Assembly (NCBI GenBank): GCA_023434665.1
Contig: JAEYSM010000065.1
Location: 1-64,000, forward strand
Length of the DNA stretch: 64,000 bases
Direction: 5' to 3'
Source: Bacteroidota bacterium
GTDB lineage: Bacteria; Bacteroidota; Bacteroidia; Bacteroidales; Lentimicrobiaceae
Positions 52,816-62,834 of the stretch are shown in pieces. The position numbers and the translations under genes are program-made. How positions within the stretch are numbered: the first letter of the stretch is position 1; each line of letters opens with the position of its first letter. The notes beneath the pieces are model-generated. The model was not told the DNA's origin and did not search any database. It saw nothing but the letters and a program-made list of their open reading frames with translations.

Positions 52816-55623
52816 ATGAAAGATTTAAAATTTATAAAAAATCAAATTTCTACCCCTATGGGTAAGTTCGCATACTATGATTTAAATGAACTAATTAATT
52901 CAGGAATCGATGTAGAAACTTTACCTTTTTCCATTAGGGTACTAATTGAAAATGTTATAAGGAATCAAAACGGAACAACCTTTACAGAGGCACATCTCGA
53001 AACCATCCTAAAATGGAGCCCCAAACCTTCAAGTCTCGACATTCCCTTTTTGCCTGCAAGGGTCCTTATGCAGGACTTTACAGGTGTTCCGGCAGTAGTG
53101 GATATTGCCTCTATCAGGTCGGAAGTTGACCGTAAAAACAAGAATGCGGCACTCATAAATCCCCAGGTACCTGTTGACCTTGTAATCGACCACTCGGTGC
53201 AGGTGGATTACTACGGATCAAAATACGCCCATAACAGGAACGTTGGACTTGAATATGAAAGGAACCATGAGAGATATTCCCTGCTGAAATGGGCGAATAT
53301 GTCACTTGACAATTTTAATGTACTACCTCCGGGAATGGGCATCTGTCACCAGGTCAATCTTGAATACCTGGCAAAGGTAGCCACTTATCGTGACGGAGTT
53401 ATTTTTCCCGATACCCTGGTAGGAACCGACTCACATACGCCGATGGTTAATGGCATCGGTGTTGTCGGCTGGGGTGTTGGAGGTATTGAGGCTGAGGCTG
53501 TCATGCTCGGGCAACCCGTTTATTTCATGCTGCCCGAAGTAATCGGACTGAAGCTGACGGGCCGCATGCGCGAAGGGACAACAGCAACCGACCTTGTGCT
53601 GTCAGTGGCGCATTTACTGCGCAAGAAGGGAGTGGTCGGAAAATTTGTAGAAGTATTTGGCGAAGGTCTTAACAAACTCTCAGTTCCCGATCGTGCAACC
53701 ATTGCCAATATGTCGCCTGAGTTTGGCTGTACCATCACCTATTTCCCTCCTGATGAGAAAACACTTGATTATCTTGAGAATACAGGGCGGAGCAAGGACC
53801 ATATAGCCACAGTTGAAAAGTATTTGAAAACAAACCTCCTGTGGAGAACCAATGAGGACAGAATCAAGTTCACGGATGTTGTTGAACTTAATATGGATGA
53901 GGTTGTACCCTCACTGGCAGGTCCCAAGCGTCCTCAGGATAAAATATCACTTACCTCTATGAAAGATAGTTTTATCGATCTGCTGCGCCTTGGCTATGCA
54001 AGGAAATACATTAATGTGGACGAGAGAGATGAAGGAAGATGGCTCAGTGAAGGAGGAAGTGTTGAAGATAAGGTAACCGAAGAACACAGTGAAGAAGAAG
54101 AAATTAAAAAACAAAAAGTAGAACAGGCGGGCATTGAAATAGGTGATCAACGTGATTACGAAGGGCTTAAAAGCGTAAAAATCAAAGTCGGCAATACCAG
54201 ATATCTCCTTAGTGACGGACATCTTGTAATAGCTGCCATTACCAGTTGCACCAATACATCTAATCCCGACGTAATGATCGGGGCCGGATTGGTTGCCAAG
54301 AAAGCCATTGAGCGCGGCCTTGATTCCAAACCATGGGTCAAGACCAGTCTTGCTCCAGGTTCACGGGTCGTTACCGATTATCTCGAAAAAGCCAATCTGA
54401 TTCCTTATCTCGAAGGTCTCGGATTTCATGTGGTGGGATATGGTTGTACAACCTGTATAGGTAACAGTGGTCCGTTGCCGGCACACATTACAAAGGCAAT
54501 TACCGATAATGAACTGGTGGTTTCGTCTATTCTTTCAGGAAACCGGAACTTCGAAGCCCGTATCCATCCGCTGGTCAAAATGAACTTTCTTACTTCTCCC
54601 CTTCTGGTTGTTGCTTATGCCATAGCAGGACGGATTGACATCGATCTGTATGAAGAACCCCTGGGATATGACCCTAACCTTGAACCTGTGTACCTTAAAG
54701 ATATCTGGCCAACAACCGAAGAAATAAGGGATGTAATGAGCAAAGTACTAACATCAGAAGATTACAACTCGAGTTATAACAATGTTTTCGATGGTGATGA
54801 GCAATGGAACCTGTTAGAAACCACAAAGAGCAATGTATACGTATGGGATAAAGAATCCACGTATGTGAAAGAAGCACCGTTCTTTAAAAACTTTCCTTCT
54901 GAGCCCAAACCTATTCAGGATATTAAAGGTGCCCGGGTACTCCTCCATCTGGGTGATTCAGTAACCACCGACCACATATCCCCGGCTGGAAACATCCAGG
55001 AAGATTCGCCTGCAGGCAAATACCTTAAAGCGCTTGGATTTTCAAGAAAGGATTTCAACTCTTATGGCGCACGCAGGGGAAATCACGAAGTAATGATCAG
55101 GGGAACCTTTGCCAACGTGAGAATCAAAAATCAACTGGTGCCTTACGAAGGCGGCTGGACTGTTCACCATGAATCAGGTGACCTTATGAGCATTTACGAT
55201 GCAGGTATGCGATATCAGGCAGAGAAAACACCACTTATCGTCCTCGCAGGTAAAGAATATGGCAGCGGATCTTCGCGCGACTGGGCAGCCAAAGGCACTA
55301 TCCTTCTGGGTATAAAAGCAGTAATTGCTGAGAGTTACGAAAGAATCCACAGGAGTAACCTCGTGGGTATGGGTGTGCTGCCATTGCAGTTCCTCCCCGG
55401 AGAAAACACCAGCAGCCTCGGTCTGAAAGGGAATGAGATATATGAAATAACAGGACTTACTGAAATAGAACCAACCAAAACTCTGACAGTTAATGCAGTA
55501 GATAAAGATGGGAACTTAACCATGTTCAAAGTGATAGCCCGGCTGGATTCTCCTACTGAAATTGCATATTATCAGAACGGAGGCATACTGCACTATGTGC
55601 TAAGGAGGTTCCTTAAAAGCTGA
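52816..55623 (+). CDS. acnA: Aconitate hydratase A with charged insertion
   Basis: 935 residues from ATG 52816 (a TTG at 52777 is in frame). Iron-sulfur ligands are in ITSCTNTSNP (Cys near 478) and CTTCIGNSG (near 544 and 547). Substrate motifs include GTDSHTPMVNG and SGNRNFEARIHP. The swivel domain shows DSVTTDHISPAG and KEYGSGSSRDWAAKG. It converts citrate to isocitrate in the TCA cycle. Residues about 415-455 form a very acidic/basic insertion (EDKVTEEHSEEEEIKKQKVE) that accounts for the length above the usual 890. Confidence 0.95.
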   Translation: MKDLKFIKNQISTPMGKFAYYDLNELINSGIDVETLPFSIRVLIENVIRNQNGTTFTEAHLETILKWSPKPSSLDIPFLPARVLMQDFTGVPAVVDIASIRSEVDRKNKNAALINPQVPVDLVIDHSVQVDYYGSKYAHNRNVGLEYERNHERYSLLKWANMSLDNFNVLPPGMGICHQVNLEYLAKVATYRDGVIFPDTLVGTDSHTPMVNGIGVVGWGVGGIEAEAVMLGQPVYFMLPEVIGLKLTGRMREGTTATDLVLSVAHLLRKKGVVGKFVEVFGEGLNKLSVPDRATIANMSPEFGCTITYFPPDEKTLDYLENTGRSKDHIATVEKYLKTNLLWRTNEDRIKFTDVVELNMDEVVPSLAGPKRPQDKISLTSMKDSFIDLLRLGYARKYINVDERDEGRWLSEGGSVEDKVTEEHSEEEEIKKQKVEQAGIEIGDQRDYEGLKSVKIKVGNTRYLLSDGHLVIAAITSCTNTSNPDVMIGAGLVAKKAIERGLDSKPWVKTSLAPGSRVVTDYLEKANLIPYLEGLGFHVVGYGCTTCIGNSGPLPAHITKAITDNELVVSSILSGNRNFEARIHPLVKMNFLTSPLLVVAYAIAGRIDIDLYEEPLGYDPNLEPVYLKDIWPTTEEIRDVMSKVLTSEDYNSSYNNVFDGDEQWNLLETTKSNVYVWDKESTYVKEAPFFKNFPSEPKPIQDIKGARVLLHLGDSVTTDHISPAGNIQEDSPAGKYLKALGFSRKDFNSYGARRGNHEVMIRGTFANVRIKNQLVPYEGGWTVHHESGDLMSIYDAGMRYQAEKTPLIVLAGKEYGSGSSRDWAAKGTILLGIKAVIAESYERIHRSNLVGMGVLPLQFLPGENTSSLGLKGNEIYEITGLTEIEPTKTLTVNAVDKDGNLTMFKVIARLDSPTEIAYYQNGGILHYVLRRFLKS

Positions 55624-55684
55624 GAAATAGCCAGAGGAGATTAGTAATAAGTCTGTTTCCGGGCCAATACTCAGGTAACATTTG

Positions 55685-55692
55685 TATATTTG
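55685..55692 (+). promoter_or_regulatory. -7 element of the beta-helix lipoprotein gene
   Basis: TATATTTG matches TAnnTTTG, 87 bases before ATG 55779, leaving a leader of about 80 bases. Confidence 0.5.
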
Positions 55693-55778
55693 CGACCTTT
55701 ATAAGAAAGCATTGCAACTTACACGCAATATTTCAGGAAGTTCAACGCTTAGTATCTGTGATTATTTACAAGTCAACA

Positions 55779-57245
55779 ATGAGGAAGATAAACTTTTATA
55801 TACTATGCACCCTATTGCTTTCGGCTGCATTCTTCTCATGCGTGAAAGAGGACGATATAGATCAGAGCCCTGACACAAGGCTGACATTTTCGTCAGATAC
55901 TATTCTCTTTGATACTGTTTTCACTACGGTAGGGTCGGCTACACAGGTATTCAAAATATATAATCCTTCGAATAAGAAAGTCGTAATCAGTTCAATCAGT
56001 CTTGGAAAAGGAAGTAATTCACCCTACACTTTTAATGTGGACGGGATAGTGTCGTCTGAAATCCGCGACCTGGAACTGATGGGAAAGGACAGTGCCTTTG
56101 TATTTGTGAAAGTCACTATAGACCCAAACAATGAAAATGCACCGCTCATTCATCAGGACAGCCTGGTGTTTTATACCAACAATAACCGTCAGGATGTTAA
56201 GCTGATAGCTTGGGGACAGGATGCTTACTTCTATAACAGGGCATTAATTGCGTCCGACTATGTGTTCGAAAACGACAAGCCCCATGTAATTTACAATTAC
56301 CTGATCGTTGACTCCCTGATGACCCTTGAGATACAGGCAGGTGCACGTGTTCATATGCATGCAGGAGCAATGCTGATAGTCTATACCAGCGCATCACTCA
56401 AGATCACGGGAACTGCCGAACAACCGGTGATTATTGAAGGCGATCGGCTTGAAGATTACTATAAGGACATCCCGGGGCAATGGGACCGCATCTGGCTTTA
56501 TCCTGGAAGTGTTGACAATGAGATTGATTATGCAATAATCCGTAATGGCGAAACAGGTATTCAGGTTGATACCCTTGGCAACTCCGTGAATCCAACCCTC
56601 CGTATAAAGAACTCGATGATTTATAATATGACAGGCATTGGATTGCTGGCACAGGGAACCAGTATAGAAGCGGCCAATTGTGTGATTGCTAATTGCGGAT
56701 CTTACGCCGTTGCCCTGACACTCGGTGGTAATTATGATTTCAGGCATTGCACTATTGGTAACTATTGGCGAAACTTTCAGCGCTTATCAGGACTGGCACT
56801 CAACAATTACTACATCGATGTGAACGACAATGAACAACTTCGTCCTCTCGAAAATGCCTATTTCGGAAACTGTCTTATCTATGGGGAAACAAGGGATGAA
56901 CTGACACTGGATAAAGCGGCCGGAAGTGCAGCATTCAATTACACATTTGATCACTGCATCATAAAGACCGAACTCAATGTGAGCAATTCGGCCAACTTCA
57001 TCAACACAACCCGAAATGTCGAGCCCTGGTTCAGAGATCCATACAAAGCGGAATTTCAACCTGATAGCACCTTATCATCGGTTATAAATAAAGGATCCCC
57101 TGATGTGGTAACCCATGCTCTTTTTGACATTACAAAGGATATTGACCAGAACAGTCGCATATCTGATGAAGCACCAGATGTAGGAGCTTATGAATTCATA
57201 CTGCCTGAACCAGGCCGAAAAAAAAGTTTCAGGTTTATTCCTTAA
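55779..57245 (+). CDS. Lipoprotein with right-handed beta-helix domain
   Basis: 488 residues from ATG 55779. The signal peptide ends in AFFSC, a lipobox. An Ig-like/Spy1-type N-terminal region (VGSATQVFKIYNPSNKKVVISSISL) is followed by right-handed parallel beta-helix repeats from about 170 on (LEIQAGARVHMHAGAMLIVY, YAIIRNGETGIQVDTLGNS, SMIYNMTGIGLLAQGTSIEAANCVIANCG). Such domains bind or cleave polysaccharides; no lyase residues can be assigned. It should sit in the outer or inner membrane. The stop lies in the first unit of a 19-base tandem repeat. Confidence 0.85.
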   Translation: MRKINFYILCTLLLSAAFFSCVKEDDIDQSPDTRLTFSSDTILFDTVFTTVGSATQVFKIYNPSNKKVVISSISLGKGSNSPYTFNVDGIVSSEIRDLELMGKDSAFVFVKVTIDPNNENAPLIHQDSLVFYTNNNRQDVKLIAWGQDAYFYNRALIASDYVFENDKPHVIYNYLIVDSLMTLEIQAGARVHMHAGAMLIVYTSASLKITGTAEQPVIIEGDRLEDYYKDIPGQWDRIWLYPGSVDNEIDYAIIRNGETGIQVDTLGNSVNPTLRIKNSMIYNMTGIGLLAQGTSIEAANCVIANCGSYAVALTLGGNYDFRHCTIGNYWRNFQRLSGLALNNYYIDVNDNEQLRPLENAYFGNCLIYGETRDELTLDKAAGSAAFNYTFDHCIIKTELNVSNSANFINTTRNVEPWFRDPYKAEFQPDSTLSSVINKGSPDVVTHALFDITKDIDQNSRISDEAPDVGAYEFILPEPGRKKSFRFIP

Positions 57246-57275
57246 TAAAAATCCCGTTCCTTAATAAAAATCCCG
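57240..57275. repeat. Two 17-base identical blocks with period 19 at a gene end
   Basis: CCTTAATAAAAATCCCG occurs at 57240-57256 and again at 57259-57275. The first copy contains the stop codon of the lipoprotein gene. Confidence 0.7.
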
Positions 57276-57307
57276 GAATACACTTTCTTCCCGAAGTATT
57301 ACGGAGT

Positions 57308-58192
57308 TTAGCCTGTGACTTTTACATTTACCAACGAAAGCATTGCTGAGCCTATCTCTGCAGGAGAGTCGACCACATGCACACCGCATTCCCTGAGAAT
57401 TACCTTTTTTGCTTCAGCAGTATCGGCCTTACCACCAACAATGGCACCGGCATGTCCCATGGTACGTCCTTTTGGTGCGGTAGCTCCTGCAATAAAACTA
57501 ACCACAGGTTTAGTCCCGTGTTCCTTAATCCAGTATGCAGCATCGGCTTCCATTGAACCACCGATTTCGCCAATCATTACTATACCTTTGGTTTCGTCAT
57601 CCGCCATCAGCAATTCAACTGCATCGCGTGTGGTGGTGCCAATCACAGGATCGCCACCAATTCCAATGGCAGTAGATTGTCCCAACCCTGCTTTTGTCAG
57701 CTGGTCAACGGCTTCATAGGTCAACGTTCCTGAGCGACTCACAATTCCAATGACTCCCTTCTGATGAATAAAACCGGGCATAATACCCACTTTAGCCTCG
57801 CCTGGAGTGATAATACCCGGACAATTCGGGCCTATCAGCCTGCAGCTTTTATCCTTAAGATAGTCCTTTGCCCTCATCATATCCCTTACAGGAATACCTT
57901 CGGTGATACAGACAATAACTTTAATTCCTGCATCGGCCGCTTCCATAATGGCATCAGCCGCAAATGCGGGAGGAACAAAAATTATTGAAACATTGGCTCC
58001 TGTCTCTTTTACAGCTTCCGACACCATATTAAACACCGGTTTGTCCAGATGAACTGTGCCTCCTTTGCCTGGTGTAGTGCCGCCCACAACATTAGTACCA
58101 TACTCAATCATTTGCTGTGCATGAAAGGTGCCTTCATTACCCGTGAAGCCCTGAACAAGAACTTTTGAATCTTTGTTGACCAGAATACTCAT
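57308..58192 (-). CDS. sucD: Succinyl-CoA ligase (ADP-forming) alpha subunit
   Basis: 294 residues. The CoA-binding Rossmann domain shows VQGFTGNEGTFHAQQM and GGTTPGKGG. The ligase domain shows IGPNCPGIITPGEAKVGIMPG, SRSGTLTYE and GHAGAIVGGKADTAEAK, whose His is phosphorylated. It forms succinate and ATP/GTP from succinyl-CoA together with SucC, which is not in the window, so the subunits are encoded apart. It is divergent from mnmE. Confidence 0.95.
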   Translation of the reverse strand: MSILVNKDSKVLVQGFTGNEGTFHAQQMIEYGTNVVGGTTPGKGGTVHLDKPVFNMVSEAVKETGANVSIIFVPPAFAADAIMEAADAGIKVIVCITEGIPVRDMMRAKDYLKDKSCRLIGPNCPGIITPGEAKVGIMPGFIHQKGVIGIVSRSGTLTYEAVDQLTKAGLGQSTAIGIGGDPVIGTTTRDAVELLMADDETKGIVMIGEIGGSMEADAAYWIKEHGTKPVVSFIAGATAPKGRTMGHAGAIVGGKADTAEAKKVILRECGVHVVDSPAEIGSAMLSLVNVKVTG

Positions 58193-58241
58193 AGAATGTT
58201 TACTTTAGAAATATTTTCAAACCCTAACAATCAAAAATCGT

Positions 58242-58249
58242 TAAATTTG
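58242..58249 (+). promoter_or_regulatory. -7 element of mnmE
   Basis: TAAATTTG matches TAnnTTTG. It is 66 bases before ATG 58315 and too close to the alternative ATG at 58258. Confidence 0.5.
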
Positions 58250-58314
58250 TTCATTGAATGATGAGATTTCGGTCATTTTTATTAAGAACCAAATCTTTTA
58301 AACACCCTTACACC

Positions 58315-59718
58315 ATGAACCTGAGCTACTTATCTTCAAATGAAACAATCTGCGCCATATCCACGGCAAAAGGCATGGGCGCCATTGCAGTCATCAGGCT
58401 ATCGGGGCAGGATGCTATCCGAATTACTTCAGGTATCTTCAGACCGGTCACCGTAAAGGAAAACGCCTCGGAACCTACAGTCCAAATGGCACAGTTCGGA
58501 CGGATATATGAAAGCGATGAACTGATCGACGAAGTAGTAGTGACCACCTTTCGCCAGCCGCACAGTTACACCGGTCAGGATGTGGTCGAAATATCATGTC
58601 ATGGGTCTGTCTTCATCCAGCAAAAAATACTTGAATTGCTTATCAGTAAAGGAGCCCGGCTTGCACAACCTGGTGAATTCACGTTCAGGGCATTCATGAA
58701 TGAAAAAATGGACCTTTCACAGGCTGAAGCTGTCGCCGACCTTGTAGCCTCCACTTCCGAAACCTCTCATAAAATGGCACTCCAGCAAATGAGAGGCGGT
58801 TTCTCTTCACGAATCGGAGAACTCAGGGCACGACTGGTGCACTTTGCTTCACTCATAGAACTTGAGCTCGATTTCAGTGAAGAAGATGTTGAATTCGCCA
58901 ATCGCGATGAATTACTGCAGCTGTTAAAAAACATCCAGACCGAAATTGATCTCCTTAAATCATCATTTGCCCTGGGTAACGTGATGAAACATGGCATTCC
59001 TGTGGCAATAGCCGGCAAACCCAATGTAGGTAAATCAACACTGCTCAATGCCCTTCTGAATGAGGAAAAAGCACTCGTATCTGAAATCCCCGGTACCACC
59101 CGCGATGCCATTGAAGATACCATTAATATGAATGGTGTGAATTTCAGGTTCATTGATACAGCGGGGCTGAGGAATACCGAAGATACCGTGGAAACCATGG
59201 GCATCGGAAGAACTTACGAGAAAATGAACCAGGCATGGATCGTACTCTATGTTTTCGACATTAACGAAACTACTGAAGAAGAGATAGACGAAGCCATTGC
59301 CGAAATCAGGCAGCAACTCGATGATCCAAAGAAAACCATTATCCCAATAGCCAATAAAACCGACATGCTACTCGAAGCTCCCCATAGCTTTCAGCATCTC
59401 GTCGAGCTCGACACCCTCTTTATTTCAGCTAAAAGAAATGAGAATATTAACCTTATAACCGAGCGACTCCTCGAAACAGTACAGGTGAACGAGATTGACG
59501 ATCAGACCATCGTTTATAATCTGAGGCATTTCGAGGCTCTCGAAAAAGCAGGGAAGTCGATAATTGCCATCACCGAAGGATTCATCAATAACGTCCCTTC
59601 GGACCTGGTCGCCATCGACATCAAACAGGCACTCCATCACCTGGGTACCATTACAGGAGAAGTGACCAATGAAGAGATTCTGGGCAACATCTTCAGTAAG
59701 TTCTGTATCGGGAAATAG
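58315..59718 (+). CDS. mnmE: tRNA modification GTPase MnmE (TrmE)
   Basis: 467 residues from ATG 58315, where family similarity begins (ETICAISTAKGMGAIAVIRLSG); an earlier ATG at 58258 would add 19 residues. The N-terminal folate-binding domain is followed by the helical domain with the inserted G domain: AGKPNVGKST (G1), FIDTAGLRNTED (G3) and IANKTD (G4). It ends in KFCIGK, the catalytic Cys tail. With MnmG it modifies U34 of certain tRNAs. Confidence 0.96.
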   Translation: MNLSYLSSNETICAISTAKGMGAIAVIRLSGQDAIRITSGIFRPVTVKENASEPTVQMAQFGRIYESDELIDEVVVTTFRQPHSYTGQDVVEISCHGSVFIQQKILELLISKGARLAQPGEFTFRAFMNEKMDLSQAEAVADLVASTSETSHKMALQQMRGGFSSRIGELRARLVHFASLIELELDFSEEDVEFANRDELLQLLKNIQTEIDLLKSSFALGNVMKHGIPVAIAGKPNVGKSTLLNALLNEEKALVSEIPGTTRDAIEDTINMNGVNFRFIDTAGLRNTEDTVETMGIGRTYEKMNQAWIVLYVFDINETTEEEIDEAIAEIRQQLDDPKKTIIPIANKTDMLLEAPHSFQHLVELDTLFISAKRNENINLITERLLETVQVNEIDDQTIVYNLRHFEALEKAGKSIIAITEGFINNVPSDLVAIDIKQALHHLGTITGEVTNEEILGNIFSKFCIGK

Positions 59719-59740
59719 ATATGTTTCAGCCAGTACAGTG

Positions 59741-61176
59741 TTAATACAGAGAAGCTGTTAATTCGAACCTAAACACTTTGTTACTTACAGTATTATTGTT
59801 CTTATCGGTCATCCTGACAATGTAAACACCTGCTGGCCAATTTGAAACATCAAATATGGCAGCACTGCCGGCAATTTGTTTTTCAAGCACAACTTTGCCC
59901 TGAAGGTCACATACAATTACATCAGAAACAATTCCGGTAAGCTTCCTGTACCCAATGGAGGAAATGAAGGCGAAGTTTATTCGGTTACACCTGATGGTTC
60001 CTTAATGACAGGACGTGTGTTTTCAGAAAATTGGACTAACTGCTATGCCTGTGTCTGGGAAAATGGTGAACTCATTGATGTGAATCATGCAGAAGTTGAC
60101 CGCTTGGGCGAAAATGCCACTTTTAATGAGATAAACGAAATTTCCGCTGATGGCAGCACTATACTGGGATGCTTGAATTATGCCGTTTTACCTAATCGAA
60201 CTGCCTTTATTATAAAAGATGGCGAATATCGTGAATTTGGCGACTGGGTTTATGATCCGGAACAGGGCGGTAATGAATACAATTTTTATGATGTACTTTC
60301 ACTTAGTCCTAATGGTAAATGGATAACCGGTGATATTTACTATGTTGCAGAAGAATGGGTTAACGAATATTTCTGTCCTTTCCGTTACGATGTAGAAAAT
60401 GATGTAGTGGAATTATTTACAAATGATAGTGAAGTTGCATCCTTTGCAGCTGATGATAATGGTAACTTATCCGGTGCAACTCCATTAAGCTTTCCAATCC
60501 GGTCAGCTCGTATACTATAACCTACTGTATCTCCGGCAGCGACATTTGAAGGGACACTGCCGACCATTCCGTTATATCCTCCCAGCAATGTCCTTCCAAC
60601 ATGGTTGTATGCAATCATATTGGCTGGTATCTCTCCGGGTAAAAGTTCAAATCCACCCATTGAGCCGTGACCTCCACCGCTATAAATATTGTTTTGATTG
60701 TACTGTGGTGCCGGCCCGGTTACTCCATCTTCGGTAACGATGGCAGCCAACCTGTAATCTCCGGTTGCAGCGCTGAAAAATGTGGCTTTCACCCTGGCTG
60801 TTAATTCGCGCGATACGGAATTGAAACTTGTAGAAACTTCCACGTCGGCCTTGGGTGTATTGGAAAATGCATTGGCAACATGGCCAAACCAGTCCTCAGG
60901 AAGGGCTCCCTGTTCGCCCCTGTCAATATTTGCTGAGGGAGCACCAGAGAGTCCACATTCCGTAACATATTCGGTGTTTTCCATCGGATCATATGCATGA
61001 ATGGCAACACCAATAATATTGGGATGAGTGGTTATCAGAGAATCCATAAAATATGTTCCCCTGGGACATCACTGGCACCAGGTGCCGGTGAATTCTTCAA
61101 CTAAAACATGTTTGGTCTGTGCCTGGGATACCACTGCAGCAACCATCATCAAAAAGAGAGTAGTGTACTTTTTCAT
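59741..61176 (-). pseudogene. Broken Omp28-like T9SS lipoprotein/outer membrane protein gene
   Basis: The minus strand starts at ATG 61176 with a signal peptide (KKYTTLFLMMVAAVVSQAQ), then KHVLVEEFTGTWCQ-stop-CPRG. The stop TGA at 61069-61071 replaces the Trp expected in the conserved CxWCP motif. Similarity to Omp28 resumes (IGVAIHAYDPMENTEY to GDTVGYSIRADRIG) to about 60492. It is cut there by a foreign opposite-strand segment and reappears at 59944 as the end of a T9SS domain (GIVSDVIVCDLQGKVV, GVYIVRMTDKNNNTV) up to TAA 59741-59743. Joining the two AAGCTT sites would keep the frame. Two independent lesions make this a pseudogene. Confidence 0.85.
59939..60492 (+). pseudogene. HAF-repeat-like gene fragment inserted in the Omp28 pseudogene
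   Basis: On the plus strand this segment encodes an internal part of an extracellular HAF-repeat/propeller-like protein. Visible units are EVYSVTPDGSLMTGRVFSEN, EISADGSTILGCLN, VLSLSPNGKWITGDIYY and SFAADDNGNLSGATP. There is no start or end of its own. Similarity stops at both sides within a few bases of an AAGCTT (59939-59944 and 60487-60492). The reading frame runs on at both ends into antisense of the host gene, which is not coding. Confidence 0.75.
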
Positions 61177-61424
61177 TTACTTTTTTTTGGTTTACAAGTC
61201 CAAAATTAATATAGTTTTTTATATACAGTTAACCTATTAAAATTATTTTTTATGTTTAACATGTATATTGTGCTATATAACACATTGTCAGGATATTAAC
61301 TAATAAAATAATCAGGTAACCTTATCCCCAAAAGACTAAAATTCATAAACCTTTGAAGGCCCCTATAAATAATCAGAAGTAAGTTAAAGAATTTCCTGCC
61401 TGGCCAGGGTTGGTCATGTTTTGA

Positions 61425-61977
61425 TCCGTTCAAAAACTGGTATTCTTTGATTACCGCAAATCACTAGAGAGAGCCGGGCCGAATAAAGTGCTAAGTAATT
61501 ACGAGGGATACTTGCAAACAGATGGATACACAGCCTATAATGATTTAAAAAACAAGTACAATATCATTCAACTTGCCTGCATGGCACATGCAAGGCGAAA
61601 GTTCGGGCATGCATTGGAAAATGATAGAGCTCTTGCTGATCAGGCACTAAAAATGATTGGCAGACTATACGATATTGAGCGTCATGCGGCAGATGCAGAA
61701 CTTGACTTTGATCAGATAAAAGAACTCAGACTTGCAAGGGCCATACCCATACTGGATGAAATGAAGATCTGGATGGACAAAAAGATTATGCAAGTAAAGC
61801 CAAAGAGCGCCATTGGACTTGCCTTTGCATATACTCTTAAGCTCTGGACGCGATTAATCCGTTACACAGAAGATGGGCGACTAAAAATTGATAACAACCT
61901 GATAGAAAACAGCATCAGACCTATTGCACTTGGCAGAAAAAACTATCTCTTTGTCTGCCCTCATGAATCAGCACAGA
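61425..61977 (+). mobile_element. IS66 transposase fragment (C-terminal half)
   Basis: About 184 codons of IS66-type transposase: KLVFFDYRKSLERAG, EGYLQTDGYTAYNDL, CMAHARRKFGHAL and KIDNNLIENSIRPIALGRKNYLF (catalytic Glu in the last). The N-terminal half, including the first DDE aspartate and helix-turn-helix, is missing; a stop precedes the homology at 61422. At the 3' side the family sequence breaks off after HESAQ and meets an RHS fragment. No terminal repeats were found, so it is a dead remnant. Confidence 0.85.
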
Positions 61978-62292
61978 CATTATTAAACCTACACCCAAAG
62001 GTGCACCAAGAACTGTTGAAATTGCAGCCACTCCACCTGCCCATTGTACAGCGCCTCCAGTCATTAAGGCAACACCTTTTACAATATCCCATGGTTTATT
62101 GCCATCTGGATCAATAAATCTCAATGGATTATTTACACTGAAATTGTATGGTGTCCACCTCCTATATTGTTCGGCCATTGGATCCAAAATCGACCATCTT
62201 GCAATGATAGGGTCAAAAAATCTCGCCCCGAAGTCATACCAGTTCAACCAAAACTCATCCTGAAACATTTTCCCATTAAAGAGGAAACCAGG
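61978..62292 (-). pseudogene. RHS-repeat core fragment
   Basis: The minus strand encodes the end of an RHS-associated core domain: FLFNGKMFQDEFWLNWYDFGARFFDPI, ARWSILDPMAEQYRRWTPYNFSVNNPLRFIDPDGN. A hydrophobic variable part follows (WDIVKGVALMTGGAVQWAGG). A stop precedes it upstream and the C-terminal toxin-like part is lost at the IS66 junction. In intact genes this core precedes a polymorphic toxin tip. Confidence 0.8.
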
Positions 62293-62834
62293 TTAAAAAA
62301 CTAATTCCTATAGAACTGTGAAACTGTCTTCTTAAATTTCTTACCTTAGTAAGCTATATGCAGTTTGCCGAATGATTACGGGTCAGCAAGTACATCGAAT
62401 TTAAGCAGATCCCCTTATTATTGTCAGAATAATAAGACCATAATGGAATGTTGTCGTTAATGGAATAGAAACAAGCATAATCCTCTTGATTGGTTTAGCT
62501 GGATAATAGTTTCTTTTATAGTTAAATGATACAACTGACCTTTGCAAATATAGGCCTTGACGTCAATGTTAAGCTTGAAAATTCTGTTCAAGCAGGTTGT
62601 ATTCTTCCATGATTGTTAACACTCGCTGCAATATAACATATTACGATATATCTATGTTAAAAATAATATTTTTTTTTGCTAAGTATGTTGCAGATAAAAA
62701 ATATTTTGTACTTTTTCCCAACTTTTCTGTTCTAGCATTGCTATTAGTTCTAAATTGATACTTGATTTGATTCTATTTTAATTAAGGTGACCATTTTTGG
62801 TAAATTAATATAGTTTTAACCTAAAATTCAAATC
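62293..62834. other. Gene-free stretch
   Basis: No coding sequence seen on either strand. TATATTTG on the minus strand (62552-62545) resembles a -7 promoter box pointing toward the RHS remnant and may be its orphan promoter. The last 60 bases should hold the promoter of the following protease gene, but no clean TAnnTTTG is present (TATAGTTTTA is the nearest). Confidence 0.6.

Noticed and set aside
59876..59938. Start of the plus-strand frame before the HAF-like fragment
   Set aside because: This part is antisense to the T9SS domain of the Omp28 pseudogene and carries no similarity of its own.
61978..62117. C-terminal 45 residues of the IS66 reading frame
   Set aside because: They are antisense to the RHS core fragment; real IS66 similarity ends near 61977.
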